Assembly: GCF_017255415.1 (NCBI RefSeq)
Contig: NZ_JAFJZZ010000003.1
Coordinates: forward strand, 124,001-188,000
Source: Clostridium aminobutyricum
GTDB taxonomy: Bacteria; Bacillota; Clostridia; Peptostreptococcales; Anaerovoracaceae
Length of the DNA stretch: 64,000 nucleotides
Reading direction: 5' to 3'
Notes under the pieces: model-generated
Told to the model about the DNA's origin: nothing
The model's input: only the letters and a program-made list of their open reading frames with translations
Databases searched by the model: none
In this document: positions 34,526 through 43,936 of the stretch, piece after piece
How the letters are laid out: each line of letters starts with the position of its first letter
Numbering within the stretch: the stretch's first letter is position 1
Program-made: the position numbers and the translations under genes

Positions 34526-36460
34526 TTGTTTAAACGATTCATTTGGGTTGCGCTGGTTATACTCGCATTTCTTTCACTTTTATTGATGTCACTTCCGGAC
34601 CAAAATCAGGCGTTGAATGGCGGTCCTCACGCAGTAAAGGGCAAGATGGAGCTCGCAGGTTGGAGCCTAGCGCAAAAGGGAAGCCTCCGTCTGGACGGTG
34701 AATGGGAGTTTTACTGGGGCGAGCTGCTCACACCTGCAGATTTTGCCAAACAAGGTGCAGACCGTCCCAAGCCTACCGGTTATATGCAGGTACCTGGACT
34801 ATGGAACGGGAAAATAATGGATGGCGAGACGTTGCCTGCTTTTGGCTGCGCTACCTATCGTTTGGTATTGAAAAACCTGACGTATGATGGGACCCTTGGG
34901 GTGAAAAAGGGCAACGCGCGTTTTTCCAGTAAGGTCTACGTCAATGGACGGGAACTATTATCCGATGGTGTGCCGGCGCAGCAGGCGGCGGAGTATAAAT
35001 CGGGCAATACTCCTCAGCTTGGATTTTTCAACAGCAACGGAGGCGATATTGAAATCCTCGTTCAGGTCGCCAATTATGAATATATCAATTCCGGTATACC
35101 GGTTTCTTTTGAATTGGGCAGAGAAGCTGCCATGCTGCACCAGAACCAGAGAATTTATTCACTTTCGCTGGCGGTTTTTGTTATTCTAATAACGATTGCT
35201 TTTTTATATTTTATTTTCTTTGCGGTTGCCCGGTGGAACGGCATGAATGAATATTTAATGCCTCTTTTTTCCCTGTTCTGCATTCTGTTTTCCGTAGGGA
35301 ACGGACTGTCCGACCAGCGGCCTTTATTGCTGCTGCTTCCGGATATTCCCTTTACATGGGCCTTCAAAATGAAGGATTTCTTCTTAACGGCTAACTTTAT
35401 TGTGGTGATTTGGGTTTTTCATCTGTTTAAAAAGGAGCTTTTGCCAATGAGGCGGCTAATTTTTATTATATCGTTTGTATATGGTGTTTATCTGATAGGC
35501 GTACTATTTCTGCCAATCCATGTCTACATGAAGGTTCACCTGCTCGTGATGGCCTGCAATACTGTTACCCTGTTGCTCCTGCTCATTCGGTCTGTTCTGA
35601 TGTACATACGAAAGGCCGAAGGATTTTCGCTTTTCATTGCCATACTGACGGTCAACCTATATTCTGCAGACGCAATCCTGTTCTCGCTGGGATTTAAGAC
35701 AAGTTCAAGCTTTTCACAGGTATATATCATGCTTTTCGCCACCGTGATGATGTTCCTGCTGTCCATGCAGTACTTTACTGCAATCAGACGCCTGCAAACC
35801 TCCATGAAGCGTACACAGGAAGCGGAAATCTCTTTTCTGCGTGCCCAGATTAACCCACATTTCCTATATAACGCACTCAACTCCATTGCAGCGCTTTGCG
35901 CTACTGCACCGGAAAAAGCGGAAGATGTAGTAGTGGAGCTTTCCCAGTATCTGCGCCGCAGCTTTGACTTCAAGCGAATGGATGCGATGTCTACACTGGC
36001 ACAGGAGCTGGAGCTGCTGGAAGCGTATCTGTATATTGAGAAAATGCGCTTTGGTGAACGGTTGCAGGTGGAATATGACATGGATGAAACATTAAACCTG
36101 CCGATTCCGCCCCTGATCTTGCAGCCGCTAGTAGAAAACGCGGTGCGGCATGGTCTGATGGAGCACATCGCCGGGGTGATGGTAACGATCTCTATCAAGC
36201 GTCAACAGGACGAGGCCATCTTTACCATTGCGGATAATGGCGTGGGGATGAATGCGGAAAGGCTCAGCGGATTATTGGAGCAAAAACCGAAATCGGGCGG
36301 CATCGGTGTATGGAACATCAATCAACGGCTCAAGATGCTATATAACAGGGAATTAACGGTATACAGTGAAAAGGGAAAAGGAACCAGCGTGACCTTTGCG
36401 CTGCCCCTGCACCAGGAAAAGAAATCGGGGAGACGTTCCAGGCGAAAGGAGACGACCTGA
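34526..36460 (+). CDS. 7TMR-DISM-type sensor histidine kinase (LytS-like kinase core)
   Basis: A 644-residue membrane kinase. An N-terminal helix leads to an outer jelly-roll-like domain (about 35-205; GSLRLDGEWEFYWGELL, YVNGRELLSDG, as in 7TMR-DISM extracellular domains). Seven membrane spans (about 215-405) follow. The kinase core is of the His_kinase type, with SFLRAQINPHFLYNALNSIAAL (His445), PPLILQPLVENAVRHGL and the G box GGIGVWNINQRL. The start is TTG 34526, since AAAGGAGGTGA lies six bases upstream. The regulator gene begins one base after its stop. The pair sits between two SLH genes and probably controls one or both. Confidence 0.9.
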   Translation: MFKRFIWVALVILAFLSLLLMSLPDQNQALNGGPHAVKGKMELAGWSLAQKGSLRLDGEWEFYWGELLTPADFAKQGADRPKPTGYMQVPGLWNGKIMDGETLPAFGCATYRLVLKNLTYDGTLGVKKGNARFSSKVYVNGRELLSDGVPAQQAAEYKSGNTPQLGFFNSNGGDIEILVQVANYEYINSGIPVSFELGREAAMLHQNQRIYSLSLAVFVILITIAFLYFIFFAVARWNGMNEYLMPLFSLFCILFSVGNGLSDQRPLLLLLPDIPFTWAFKMKDFFLTANFIVVIWVFHLFKKELLPMRRLIFIISFVYGVYLIGVLFLPIHVYMKVHLLVMACNTVTLLLLLIRSVLMYIRKAEGFSLFIAILTVNLYSADAILFSLGFKTSSSFSQVYIMLFATVMMFLLSMQYFTAIRRLQTSMKRTQEAEISFLRAQINPHFLYNALNSIAALCATAPEKAEDVVVELSQYLRRSFDFKRMDAMSTLAQELELLEAYLYIEKMRFGERLQVEYDMDETLNLPIPPLILQPLVENAVRHGLMEHIAGVMVTISIKRQQDEAIFTIADNGVGMNAERLSGLLEQKPKSGGIGVWNINQRLKMLYNRELTVYSEKGKGTSVTFALPLHQEKKSGRRSRRKETT

Positions 36461-36461
36461 C

Positions 36462-37526
36462 ATGAAAGCAATCATTGTGGATGACGAGGAGTTGGCACGC
36501 AGCCGGCTTTCTATTCTATTGTCGGAGATAAAAGATGTAACGCTTTGCGGTTCCTTTGGTGCAGCAGCAGAAGCGATGCAGTATATAGAAGAAAACCCTG
36601 TAGATGTGGTTTTTCTCGATATCAGCATGCCGGAAATGGACGGCATGGAATTTGCCAATCTGCTGCTGGAGCGTCAAAGCTCCGCAAGAGTGGTGTTTGT
36701 CACCGGATATGAGGAATATGCGGTAGAAGCCTTTGCGGTGGAGGCGGTGGATTACCTGCTCAAACCCATCAGCAGGGAACGCCTTGCAAAAACGATGCAG
36801 CGGTTTGCAAAGAAACAGCAGTTTCAAGCTCAGCGGCTGTATGTTTTTTGTTTTGGCGGCTTTCGTGTGTCGGTTCAGGCGGATGGCGATGAGACCATTA
36901 ACTGGCGGTCTCCCAAGGTGGAAGAGTTGTTTGCTCTTTTGGTCTGTAAAGGTAGTGTCAGCCGTGATGAAATTATAGATACACTGTGGGAGGACTTCCC
37001 TTTAGGTAAGGCTATGAAAAATTTGAATTCCACCGTTTACTATATCCGCAGGGCGCTGCAGCAATATGGCCTAGAGGACTGTATGGTGACCACCCGCCGG
37101 CAGATTTCATTGGACAGAAAAAAATTTACTTGTGATCTTTATGAGTTTGAGCGGCTTCAAAAATCGGCGTGGAACACGGAGCAGGAACTGGAACAGTTGA
37201 ATGAACTTTACCGCGGAGAATTGTTCCAGGGAAAGACCTATGAATGGTCTTTTGGCAAAGCGCAGACATTGGAGAAAAACATGATCTCCAATCTGCTACA
37301 GGCCGCAGAGCAGCGGGAAGTACAAAAACGGCCTGAAGAAGCGGAGCGTCTATACATGCGGGCGCTGGAAATAAACCCATTCCATGAAACAGCATGCGGG
37401 AAGCTGTTGGATTTTTATATACGAACCGGAAGGAAAGAGAAGGCAAAACAATTGCGCAAAGAGATGGATCAGATCCTTTCGGAAGAAGCACCTCCCTTGC
37501 TGTTAGCTTTTAGAAAACGCGTGTAA
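36462..37526 (+). CDS. Response regulator with winged helix and BTAD-like domain
   Basis: A 354-residue regulator. The receiver domain (1-120) has the DDE acid cluster, Asp53 in VVFLDISMPEMDG, and LKPI with the conserved lysine. After a linker comes an OmpR/SARP-like winged helix (about 128-215; VFCFGGFRVSV, WRSPKVEELFALLVCKGSVSRDEIIDTLW) and a helical BTAD/TPR-type domain (about 220-350; ERLYMRALEINPFHETACGKLLDFYIRTGRKEKAKQ). This is the layout of SARP-type regulators fused to a receiver, not the LytTR output usual with LytS-like kinases. It follows the kinase gene by one base. Likely targets are the two SLH genes, which share upstream sequences. Confidence 0.88.
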   Translation: MKAIIVDDEELARSRLSILLSEIKDVTLCGSFGAAAEAMQYIEENPVDVVFLDISMPEMDGMEFANLLLERQSSARVVFVTGYEEYAVEAFAVEAVDYLLKPISRERLAKTMQRFAKKQQFQAQRLYVFCFGGFRVSVQADGDETINWRSPKVEELFALLVCKGSVSRDEIIDTLWEDFPLGKAMKNLNSTVYYIRRALQQYGLEDCMVTTRRQISLDRKKFTCDLYEFERLQKSAWNTEQELEQLNELYRGELFQGKTYEWSFGKAQTLEKNMISNLLQAAEQREVQKRPEEAERLYMRALEINPFHETACGKLLDFYIRTGRKEKAKQLRKEMDQILSEEAPPLLLAFRKRV

Positions 37527-37538
37527 TAAAAAACATGG

Positions 37539-37577
37539 AGCTATGTTTTTCAATCAACGAAAAGCATAGCTTTTTTA
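37539..37577 (+). terminator. Terminator before SLH gene B
   Basis: AGCTATG (37539-37545) pairs with CATAGCT (37565-37571), then a T run. It ends the kinase/regulator operon, and the sequence from here to 37743 parallels 30924-31128. Confidence 0.85.
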
Positions 37578-37733
37578 TTACCCCGAAAGGTCATTGCCAT
37601 ACCTCCTTGTTTATTTTTTGTTTATTCGAAAAATGTATAATAGTGTCGAATAGTTTAACATTCAGCTATTGATGAACGGCCCGTGGCTTGGCGGCTGACC
37701 GAAAGAGGCGGGTAAATTTTGCGAAGGAGGAAG

Positions 37734-40700
37734 ATGAAGATAATGAAACAAATATGCAGAAAAGGGACGGCGATCATACTTACCTTATTGATGATGCTGG
37801 CGCTTGTACCGCAATACGCGTATGCCTCACCATACGGTGCGGCTCCGCGTTCTTCTTTACTGGATTTGACCGGAGAGGTAGTTTCGTACACCGCATCCGG
37901 AGGAACAGAGAACGCTGACCCGACGGAGGGAAATATTATAGACAGCGTAGAAGGCTGGAAATGGTACCTGAATGGGGATGAGGAAAAAGGATATGAGGCC
38001 TTGACCCTTGAGATGAGCGGAATCAATTTGGTAACGAAAGATTCTGCCGGTATCAAGCTGCCTGGCAATGCTACAATTGTACTTGTCAATAATACAGAAA
38101 ATATTGTGAAAAGCATCTTTAACGGCAGTGGATATACTTATGGTATACAGTGCATGGGCAATCTGACCATAAAGGGAGACAGCGGTGTGCTGACGGCTAC
38201 AGGCGGTGACACGGATTCAGCCATCACCAGCGGCGTGATGGCAGGGGGCGCTCTTTCTATTCAGGGCGGAAATATCACAGCCGTGGGCGGTGATGCTGGT
38301 GTTATAAGTACAGGGCTTCGCGCCAGCCAGACAATCACCATCACCGGTGGCACGATTTACGCAAGAACCGGTGATTCACAAGCTTCACATGCGGTCTATT
38401 CGGGAAGCGAAGGTCTCAGCATGGACGGGATGGAGGCATATCAAAAAGTTGACGAGGACTATACAGCGGCGGCAAGTGTGTGGAACGGCATTTTAGTCTT
38501 TGCTAATAATCTGGCCGCAAACGACGTCAGGATTACACCTCTTCTGCCAGCTAGCTTTGAGGGACAAGGTACGGAGGCAGCTCCCTACCTGATCACCTCC
38601 AAAGGGGAATTGAAGGAAATGGCCCAGCTTGTAAACGACCAGAATGGTAGATACGGCAATAAATACTACAAGCTGACAACGGACATTGTTCTGAACGAGG
38701 ATATTACCGGAGAACCCGAAGTCTGGACTCCCATCGGACAAGACAGTGACACGTGTTTTACCGGTGTCTTTGACGGTAGTGGTCATACCATAAGCGGAAT
38801 TTATATAGATGACACCTTCACCTATGCGGGCTTATTCGGCTATATGAAATTCGGTACAGTGAAAAATGTGAAAGTGGGCGGAGGACAGATTGATGCAGCA
38901 GTAGAAAACTCCTACGCGGGGGGGATCGCCGCTTATAATGGTTATGGAAGAATTGAGGACTGCTCTAACACGGCCGATGTGAGAGGTTCACAGTCAGGCG
39001 GTATCGTTGGATACAACAGCGAAGGACACATTCAAGATTGCAGCAACTCAGGCCGTGTTGAAGGTATCGTCGCCGGCGGCATCACAGGCGCTAACATTGA
39101 TGCACCGATGACCGTGGTCAATTGCTTTAACACAGGCATCGTAATGGCAATCAAGGGTAATCAACTAGCCTACGCCGGCGGCATTGCAGGAGTCAATATG
39201 GCATCCTCGATTAAAAACTGCTACAGTACAGGTAATGTTACCAGTGATGGACCGAGTGACGCCATTGCCAGAGTCGGCGGCATCTTTGGATCAAGTCACG
39301 GCGGAACAATCGACCATGCATACTGGCTGGACAGCTCATTAAGTGCGGACACTGCAGTCAGATACAATAATGTCGGAAGCGAGGAAGCCAAGACCTCTGC
39401 AGAGATAAAGGCGCTCACCCAGACATTGAATGACAACGTGGCTGATCTGAAAGATGAATACAGCGGCCTTTCCCCATGGAAGGCAGATACCGACAATCAA
39501 AACGGCGGCTATCCTGTTTTTGGCACGATGATTGCAAGCTTTAGCGGACAGGGCACAGAGGCAGCTCCCTACCTAATCACCTCCAAAGAGGAACTGAAGA
39601 AAATGGCTCAGCTTGTCAACAAACAAAATAGTAAATATGGTGATAAGCACTATAGGATGACGACAGACATTGTCCTAAACGAGGATATTTCCGAGGACAG
39701 CGAAGACTGGACTCCGATCGGAGAGAACAGTGATGCACCTTTTTCCGGTGTTTTTGACGGCGGCAGCCGGACTATAACCGGACTTTATATAGACAGCAGC
39801 GTCAGCTATGCTGGCTTGTTTGGCTATGTCAAATTCGGTACGGTGAAAAACGTGGGACTGGAAGGAGGGCAGATAGAGCCCTTAAGCGGAAACTCCTATG
39901 TAGGAGGTATCGCTGGATACAATCGTCAGGGCACAATCAAAGACTGCTTCAATACGTCCAATGTGACTGGTACACAGTCAGGAGGTATCGCTGGATACAA
40001 CCGCAGTGGGCACATTCAGAATTGCAGCAATTCAGGCCGTGTTGTCGGTATCGCTGCCGGCGGCATCACAGGCGTTAACGTTGATGCGCCGATGACCGTG
40101 GTCAATTGCTTTAACACAGGCGCCGTAATGGCACTCAAGGGCGCAGACATTGGCTACGCTGGCGGCATTGCAGGAATCAATATGGTATCTTCGATTAAAA
40201 ACTGCTACAGCACAGGTGATATTTCCATTGAGGGACCGAGCTTTGCCGTTGGCTACGCCGGCGGCATCTTTGGACGGAGTGACGGCGGAATAATCGACCA
40301 TGCATACTGGCTGGACAGCTCATTAAGTGCGGACACTGCAGTCAGCTACAATAATGTCGGAAGCGAGGAAGTCAAGACCTCTGCGGAGATAAAGGCGCTT
40401 ACCCAGACATTGAATGACAACGTGGCTGATCTGAAAGATGAATACAGCGGCCTTTCGCCTTGGAAAGCGGATACCGACAATCAAAACAGCGGCTATCCCC
40501 TTTTTGATAAGATTGTAAGTAATTATACGCTGACCGTAAGCGGAGGAGGAATAGGCGCCACGGCAGGCGGCAGCTTTGCGGCAGGAACCGAGGTGCCGAT
40601 CAACGCGGGTACGAAAGAAGGGTATACCTTCACAGACTGGACCAGTTCGGGAGGCGGCTCCTTTACCAATAAAAATCTTGCAGAGACAATATTTACGATG

Positions 40701-42053
40701 CCGGACCAGAGTGTCACCATCACTGCAGCATGGGTGCAAAATGGAAGCGATTCGGGCAGTTCAGGCGGCCACGTCAGCTCCGGCAAGTCTGATAACGCCA
40801 ACACGGCAAATATCGTAGTGAACGGCAAAGCCCAATCTGCAGGCAAATCTGAAACCGTGACCGGGGCAGACGGTAAAACCACAACGACGGTGACAGTGGA
40901 TTCAGATAAGCTAAAGTCTCTGCTGTCGGCAGAGAAAAATGGCGCTAAGGTAACCATTCCTGTTGCAGACAGTGCCAGCACAGCAGAAGGCAGGCTAACA
41001 GGGGAAATGGTCAAGTCTATGGAAGACAAGCGTGCAACGCTGATTATTCAGAGGGGCGCTTCAAGCTATACGCTGCCTGCGGCAGAGATCAATATCAGCG
41101 AAATCTCCAGACAGCTTGGTACAAGTGTATCCCTGTCGGATATTACTGTATCCGTGAAGATTTCAGAGCCTTCAAATGCAATGGCAAAGATGGTGGAGAC
41201 GGCAGAACAGAGCAAGGGCTTTACTGTTGTAGCACCGGCAGTAGATTTTACAATCACCTGCACCTACGGCGGAAAATCGGTGACTTCAAGCAGTTTCAAT
41301 GCTTATGTGGAGAGGACCATCGCCATTCCTGCCGGGGTTGATCCGTCAAAGATCACCACAGGAATTGTAGTGGAACCGAATGGAACGGTATATCATGTTC
41401 CGACCAGAGTAACGGTTATCGACGGAAAATACTATGCGGTGATCAACAGTCTGACAAACAGCACGTATTCTGTGATCTGGAATCCTGTAACGTTCTCAGA
41501 CATGACAAATCACTGGGCTAAGGACTCCGTCAACAATATGGGATCCAGAATGGTCGTAACAGGTGTTGGAAATAACAACTACGCTCCCGGCAGAAACATG
41601 ACGCGTGCAGAGTTCTCCGCTGTCATCGTGAGAGCGCTGGGTCTGGCACCGGCCAGCGGAGCGAGCAACTTCAGCGACATCAAGACATCAGACTGGTACA
41701 ACGGGTATATTGAAACCGCTGTATCCTACGGAATCATTAAAGGATATGATAACGGAAAATTTGGTCCAAATGATACAATCACTAGGGAGCAGGCCATGAC
41801 CATGCTTGCGAGAGCAATGAAGGTCACAGGGCTGAATGCTGACCTGACGGACAAAAACGTCAGTGAATTGATTGGAGCCTATACTGATGGGACAGCTGTT
41901 TCGGCTTACGCAAAAGAAAGTGTCGCAGCCTGCCTTGAAACGGGAATCACTGCCGGACGCAGCAATCAGATCATCGCGCCCAAAGACAGCATTACCCGTG
42001 CAGAAGTGGCAATCATGGCGGAGCGTTTGTTGAAAAAATCCGACTTGATTTAG
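37734..42053 (+). CDS. Secreted S-layer-homology protein with doubled GLUG modules (copy B)
   Basis: A 1439-residue paralogue of the protein at 31119. It has the same signal peptide and N-terminal region. Then come two tandem modules, each starting FxGQGTEAAPYLITSK and carrying GLUG repeats (GGIVGYNSEGHIQDCSNSGRV; GGIAGYNRSGHIQNCSNSGRV) and an AYWLDSS segment. A single Listeria-type beta repeat follows (YTLTVSGGGIGATAGGSF...EGYTFTDWTS), then the shared linker, domain and three SLH domains. Compared with copy A it has one more GLUG module and the extra beta repeat. Anchoring should be the same and the display longer. ATG 37734 follows AAGGAGG closely; 37743 is an alternative. Confidence 0.88.
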   Translation: MKIMKQICRKGTAIILTLLMMLALVPQYAYASPYGAAPRSSLLDLTGEVVSYTASGGTENADPTEGNIIDSVEGWKWYLNGDEEKGYEALTLEMSGINLVTKDSAGIKLPGNATIVLVNNTENIVKSIFNGSGYTYGIQCMGNLTIKGDSGVLTATGGDTDSAITSGVMAGGALSIQGGNITAVGGDAGVISTGLRASQTITITGGTIYARTGDSQASHAVYSGSEGLSMDGMEAYQKVDEDYTAAASVWNGILVFANNLAANDVRITPLLPASFEGQGTEAAPYLITSKGELKEMAQLVNDQNGRYGNKYYKLTTDIVLNEDITGEPEVWTPIGQDSDTCFTGVFDGSGHTISGIYIDDTFTYAGLFGYMKFGTVKNVKVGGGQIDAAVENSYAGGIAAYNGYGRIEDCSNTADVRGSQSGGIVGYNSEGHIQDCSNSGRVEGIVAGGITGANIDAPMTVVNCFNTGIVMAIKGNQLAYAGGIAGVNMASSIKNCYSTGNVTSDGPSDAIARVGGIFGSSHGGTIDHAYWLDSSLSADTAVRYNNVGSEEAKTSAEIKALTQTLNDNVADLKDEYSGLSPWKADTDNQNGGYPVFGTMIASFSGQGTEAAPYLITSKEELKKMAQLVNKQNSKYGDKHYRMTTDIVLNEDISEDSEDWTPIGENSDAPFSGVFDGGSRTITGLYIDSSVSYAGLFGYVKFGTVKNVGLEGGQIEPLSGNSYVGGIAGYNRQGTIKDCFNTSNVTGTQSGGIAGYNRSGHIQNCSNSGRVVGIAAGGITGVNVDAPMTVVNCFNTGAVMALKGADIGYAGGIAGINMVSSIKNCYSTGDISIEGPSFAVGYAGGIFGRSDGGIIDHAYWLDSSLSADTAVSYNNVGSEEVKTSAEIKALTQTLNDNVADLKDEYSGLSPWKADTDNQNSGYPLFDKIVSNYTLTVSGGGIGATAGGSFAAGTEVPINAGTKEGYTFTDWTSSGGGSFTNKNLAETIFTMPDQSVTITAAWVQNGSDSGSSGGHVSSGKSDNANTANIVVNGKAQSAGKSETVTGADGKTTTTVTVDSDKLKSLLSAEKNGAKVTIPVADSASTAEGRLTGEMVKSMEDKRATLIIQRGASSYTLPAAEINISEISRQLGTSVSLSDITVSVKISEPSNAMAKMVETAEQSKGFTVVAPAVDFTITCTYGGKSVTSSSFNAYVERTIAIPAGVDPSKITTGIVVEPNGTVYHVPTRVTVIDGKYYAVINSLTNSTYSVIWNPVTFSDMTNHWAKDSVNNMGSRMVVTGVGNNNYAPGRNMTRAEFSAVIVRALGLAPASGASNFSDIKTSDWYNGYIETAVSYGIIKGYDNGKFGPNDTITREQAMTMLARAMKVTGLNADLTDKNVSELIGAYTDGTAVSAYAKESVAACLETGITAGRSNQIIAPKDSITRAEVAIMAERLLKKSDLI

Positions 42054-42083
42054 TGCAAAGCTTCCGTATAGGGAAGGTACTCA
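40734..42083 (+). repeat. 1350-bp direct repeat, copy 2 (3' half of SLH gene B)
   Basis: Partner of 33027-34376. Differences seen are few single bases (for example GTCAGC for GGCAGC near 40772, and GCGAGC for TCGAGC near 41662). The high identity, including silent sites, points to recent duplication or ongoing gene conversion. Confidence 0.92.
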
Positions 42084-42097
42084 GATATAAATTTTTC

Positions 42098-42131
42098 AGA
42101 CCCCTGTATTGCGGTACAGGGGTCTAATTTT
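42098..42131 (+). terminator. Terminator of SLH gene B
   Basis: AGACCCCTGT (42098-42107), eight bases, ACAGGGGTCT (42116-42125), a perfect 10-bp stem followed by AATTTTGT. Confidence 0.8.
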
Positions 42132-42281
42132 GTCTGTTTATAAAGGTGCACATGGAATAATAGATTCGCTTGTTATGGTTCATTTGCTTATCATGAAAAT
42201 AGTGGAAAAGCATAGTATTGTTATAATAGGATTTGTTTATTTAGAGGTTATAATTAATTTAGAGGGGGAAAACGGAAAAGC

Positions 42282-43202
42282 ATGAAACGTTACGGGATTA
42301 TTATATTGGTCGCACTAGTGATTATGGTATCCTGTCTGGTAACAGGCTGCGGCTCTACTGAAACCAAGAATGAGGAGATGTCATTGAAGATCGGGCTCAT
42401 GCCGGCAGTGGATTCAGCACCTATTTTACTGGCCGAAAAGAACGGATATTTCAAGAATCTTGGCTTAGACGTGGAACTTCAGATCTTCAATAACGCGCAG
42501 GACAGGCAAAGTGCCCTACAAACGCAGACAATCGATGGCGCCATAACAGATCTCATCGCAGTTGCCGTAAATGTGGATGGAGGCTTTGATATCAAAGCTA
42601 CTACGATGACCAATGGCGTGTTTCCGGTTCTTTCAAAGGAAGGGGCCGAAAACAAGAGGGAGATCAAGGTAGGTATGATGGAGGTCAGTGTCACCAATTT
42701 TCTGATTGATGAATGGCTGGGCGATAAGGTTACTATAGAAAAAGTTTATATCAACGACATTCCGGCCAGACTGGCGGCGATAGGGAGCGGTCAGCTTGAT
42801 ATGGGATTATTTCCTGAACCGATGGCATCCATGGGAGAACTGAACGGCCTTAAAAAGAATACCTATCAGACCGAAGGAGAAGTTTGTCCGGATGTAATGG
42901 TATTTACCGGGAAGGCCTTAAATGAAAAAGAGGAGGCTGTAAAATTGTTCCATGAAGCCTATAACAGGGCAGTTGATGAGTTGAATAAAAATCCCCAGGC
43001 AGCAAGAGACATTCTGATGGAGAAAATACCAAACCTGAAACCTGAAATCAAAGATAAAATTATTCTTCCTGAATATACTGAGGTATCGTTACCGGATGAT
43101 CCGTATATCGATAGGATCATACAATGGACTTCCGAGGTTATGAAGAAAGATTTAAAGGTCAGTGCAAGCGATCTGGTTGAAAGAAAGTTCGCAGAACAAT
43201 GA
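42282..43202 (+). CDS. ABC transporter substrate-binding lipoprotein (SsuA/ThiY/NMT1-like)
   Basis: A 306-residue binding protein. A signal peptide ends in a lipobox, VTGC (Cys near residue 23). The mature protein begins LKIGLMPAVDSAPILLAEKNGYFKNLGLDVELQIFNNAQDRQSALQTQTIDGAITDLIA, the pattern of the NMT1/SsuA/TauA family that binds sulfonates, nitrate or thiamine precursors. The ligand cannot be decided: no TPP riboswitch is seen upstream and no sulfonate oxygenase is near. It is the first gene of a three-gene operon, overlapping the ATPase by four bases. A TATAAT lies at 42222-42227. Confidence 0.88.
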   Translation: MKRYGIIILVALVIMVSCLVTGCGSTETKNEEMSLKIGLMPAVDSAPILLAEKNGYFKNLGLDVELQIFNNAQDRQSALQTQTIDGAITDLIAVAVNVDGGFDIKATTMTNGVFPVLSKEGAENKREIKVGMMEVSVTNFLIDEWLGDKVTIEKVYINDIPARLAAIGSGQLDMGLFPEPMASMGELNGLKKNTYQTEGEVCPDVMVFTGKALNEKEEAVKLFHEAYNRAVDELNKNPQAARDILMEKIPNLKPEIKDKIILPEYTEVSLPDDPYIDRIIQWTSEVMKKDLKVSASDLVERKFAEQ

Positions 43203-43936
43203 TACGTGTGATTGAGCTGGGCGTAAACTATGACAGCGAGCCTGCTTTGAAACATATTAATCTGGAGGTGCCTAGGAATAAAACCTGTGCAATTATCGGC
43301 CCCTCAGGCTGTGGCAAGACAACCCTGCTATATGCGATGGCAGGGCTTATTGCACCGTCTTCCGGAAAAATTCTGATAAACGGCGAGGAGCTGAAAACGG
43401 TCCGAAAGGAAACAGGTGTCATTCTTCAAAATGCAGGATTGCTTCCGTGGAAGACCGCCTGGGAAAATGTTGCCCTTGGACTCAAAGCAAGAAGGCTGGA
43501 CAAGTCAGTAATCAGCGGTCGGGTTGCGGCTATGATGGAAGAACTGGGAATTCTGGAGTTTCGCCATAAATTCCCCGCTCAGCTTTCCGGCGGGCAGAAG
43601 CAGAGAATCGCCATTGCGAGGACACTTGTTTTAGAGCCTGATCTGCTCCTGATGGATGAGGCCTCTTCGGCCCTTGATGCCATCAACAGAGAGCATATTC
43701 AAAACCTCATCCTGAATCTATACAAAAAGAATCCGGCTACCTTGGTGTTGGTTACTCACAGCATTGAGGAGGCCGTTTTTCTGGGACAAATCATTGTGAT
43801 CATGGAGCGGGCGTCTATCCGTCATATCATTGAAAATCCATACTTCGGAGACGAAGATATCCGCTTCAAGCCGGATTATTACAAGATCTGCCTTGAGGTG
43901 AGAAAGTGGCTTGGCGGGGAGGAAACGGAGCAATGA
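43199..43936 (+). CDS. ABC transporter ATP-binding protein (SsuB/TauB/ThiZ-like)
   Basis: A 245-residue ATPase. Walker A is GPSGCGKTTLL, the Q-loop lies in VILQNAGLLPWKTAWENVALGL, the signature is LSGGQKQRIAIARTL, Walker B is LLLMDEASSALD, and the switch histidine is in VLVTHSIEEAV. The LLPW stretch after the Q-loop is typical of the SsuB/TauB/NrtD group. It overlaps the binding-protein gene by four bases upstream and the permease by four bases downstream, so the operon is tightly coupled. Confidence 0.93.
   Translation: MIRVIELGVNYDSEPALKHINLEVPRNKTCAIIGPSGCGKTTLLYAMAGLIAPSSGKILINGEELKTVRKETGVILQNAGLLPWKTAWENVALGLKARRLDKSVISGRVAAMMEELGILEFRHKFPAQLSGGQKQRIAIARTLVLEPDLLLMDEASSALDAINREHIQNLILNLYKKNPATLVLVTHSIEEAVFLGQIIVIMERASIRHIIENPYFGDEDIRFKPDYYKICLEVRKWLGGEETEQ

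Noticed and set aside
42084..42281. TPP riboswitch before the ThiY/SsuA-like transporter
   Set aside because: No CUGAGA or related TPP core is present; only a terminator and a -10 box are seen, so a thiamine role was not assigned.
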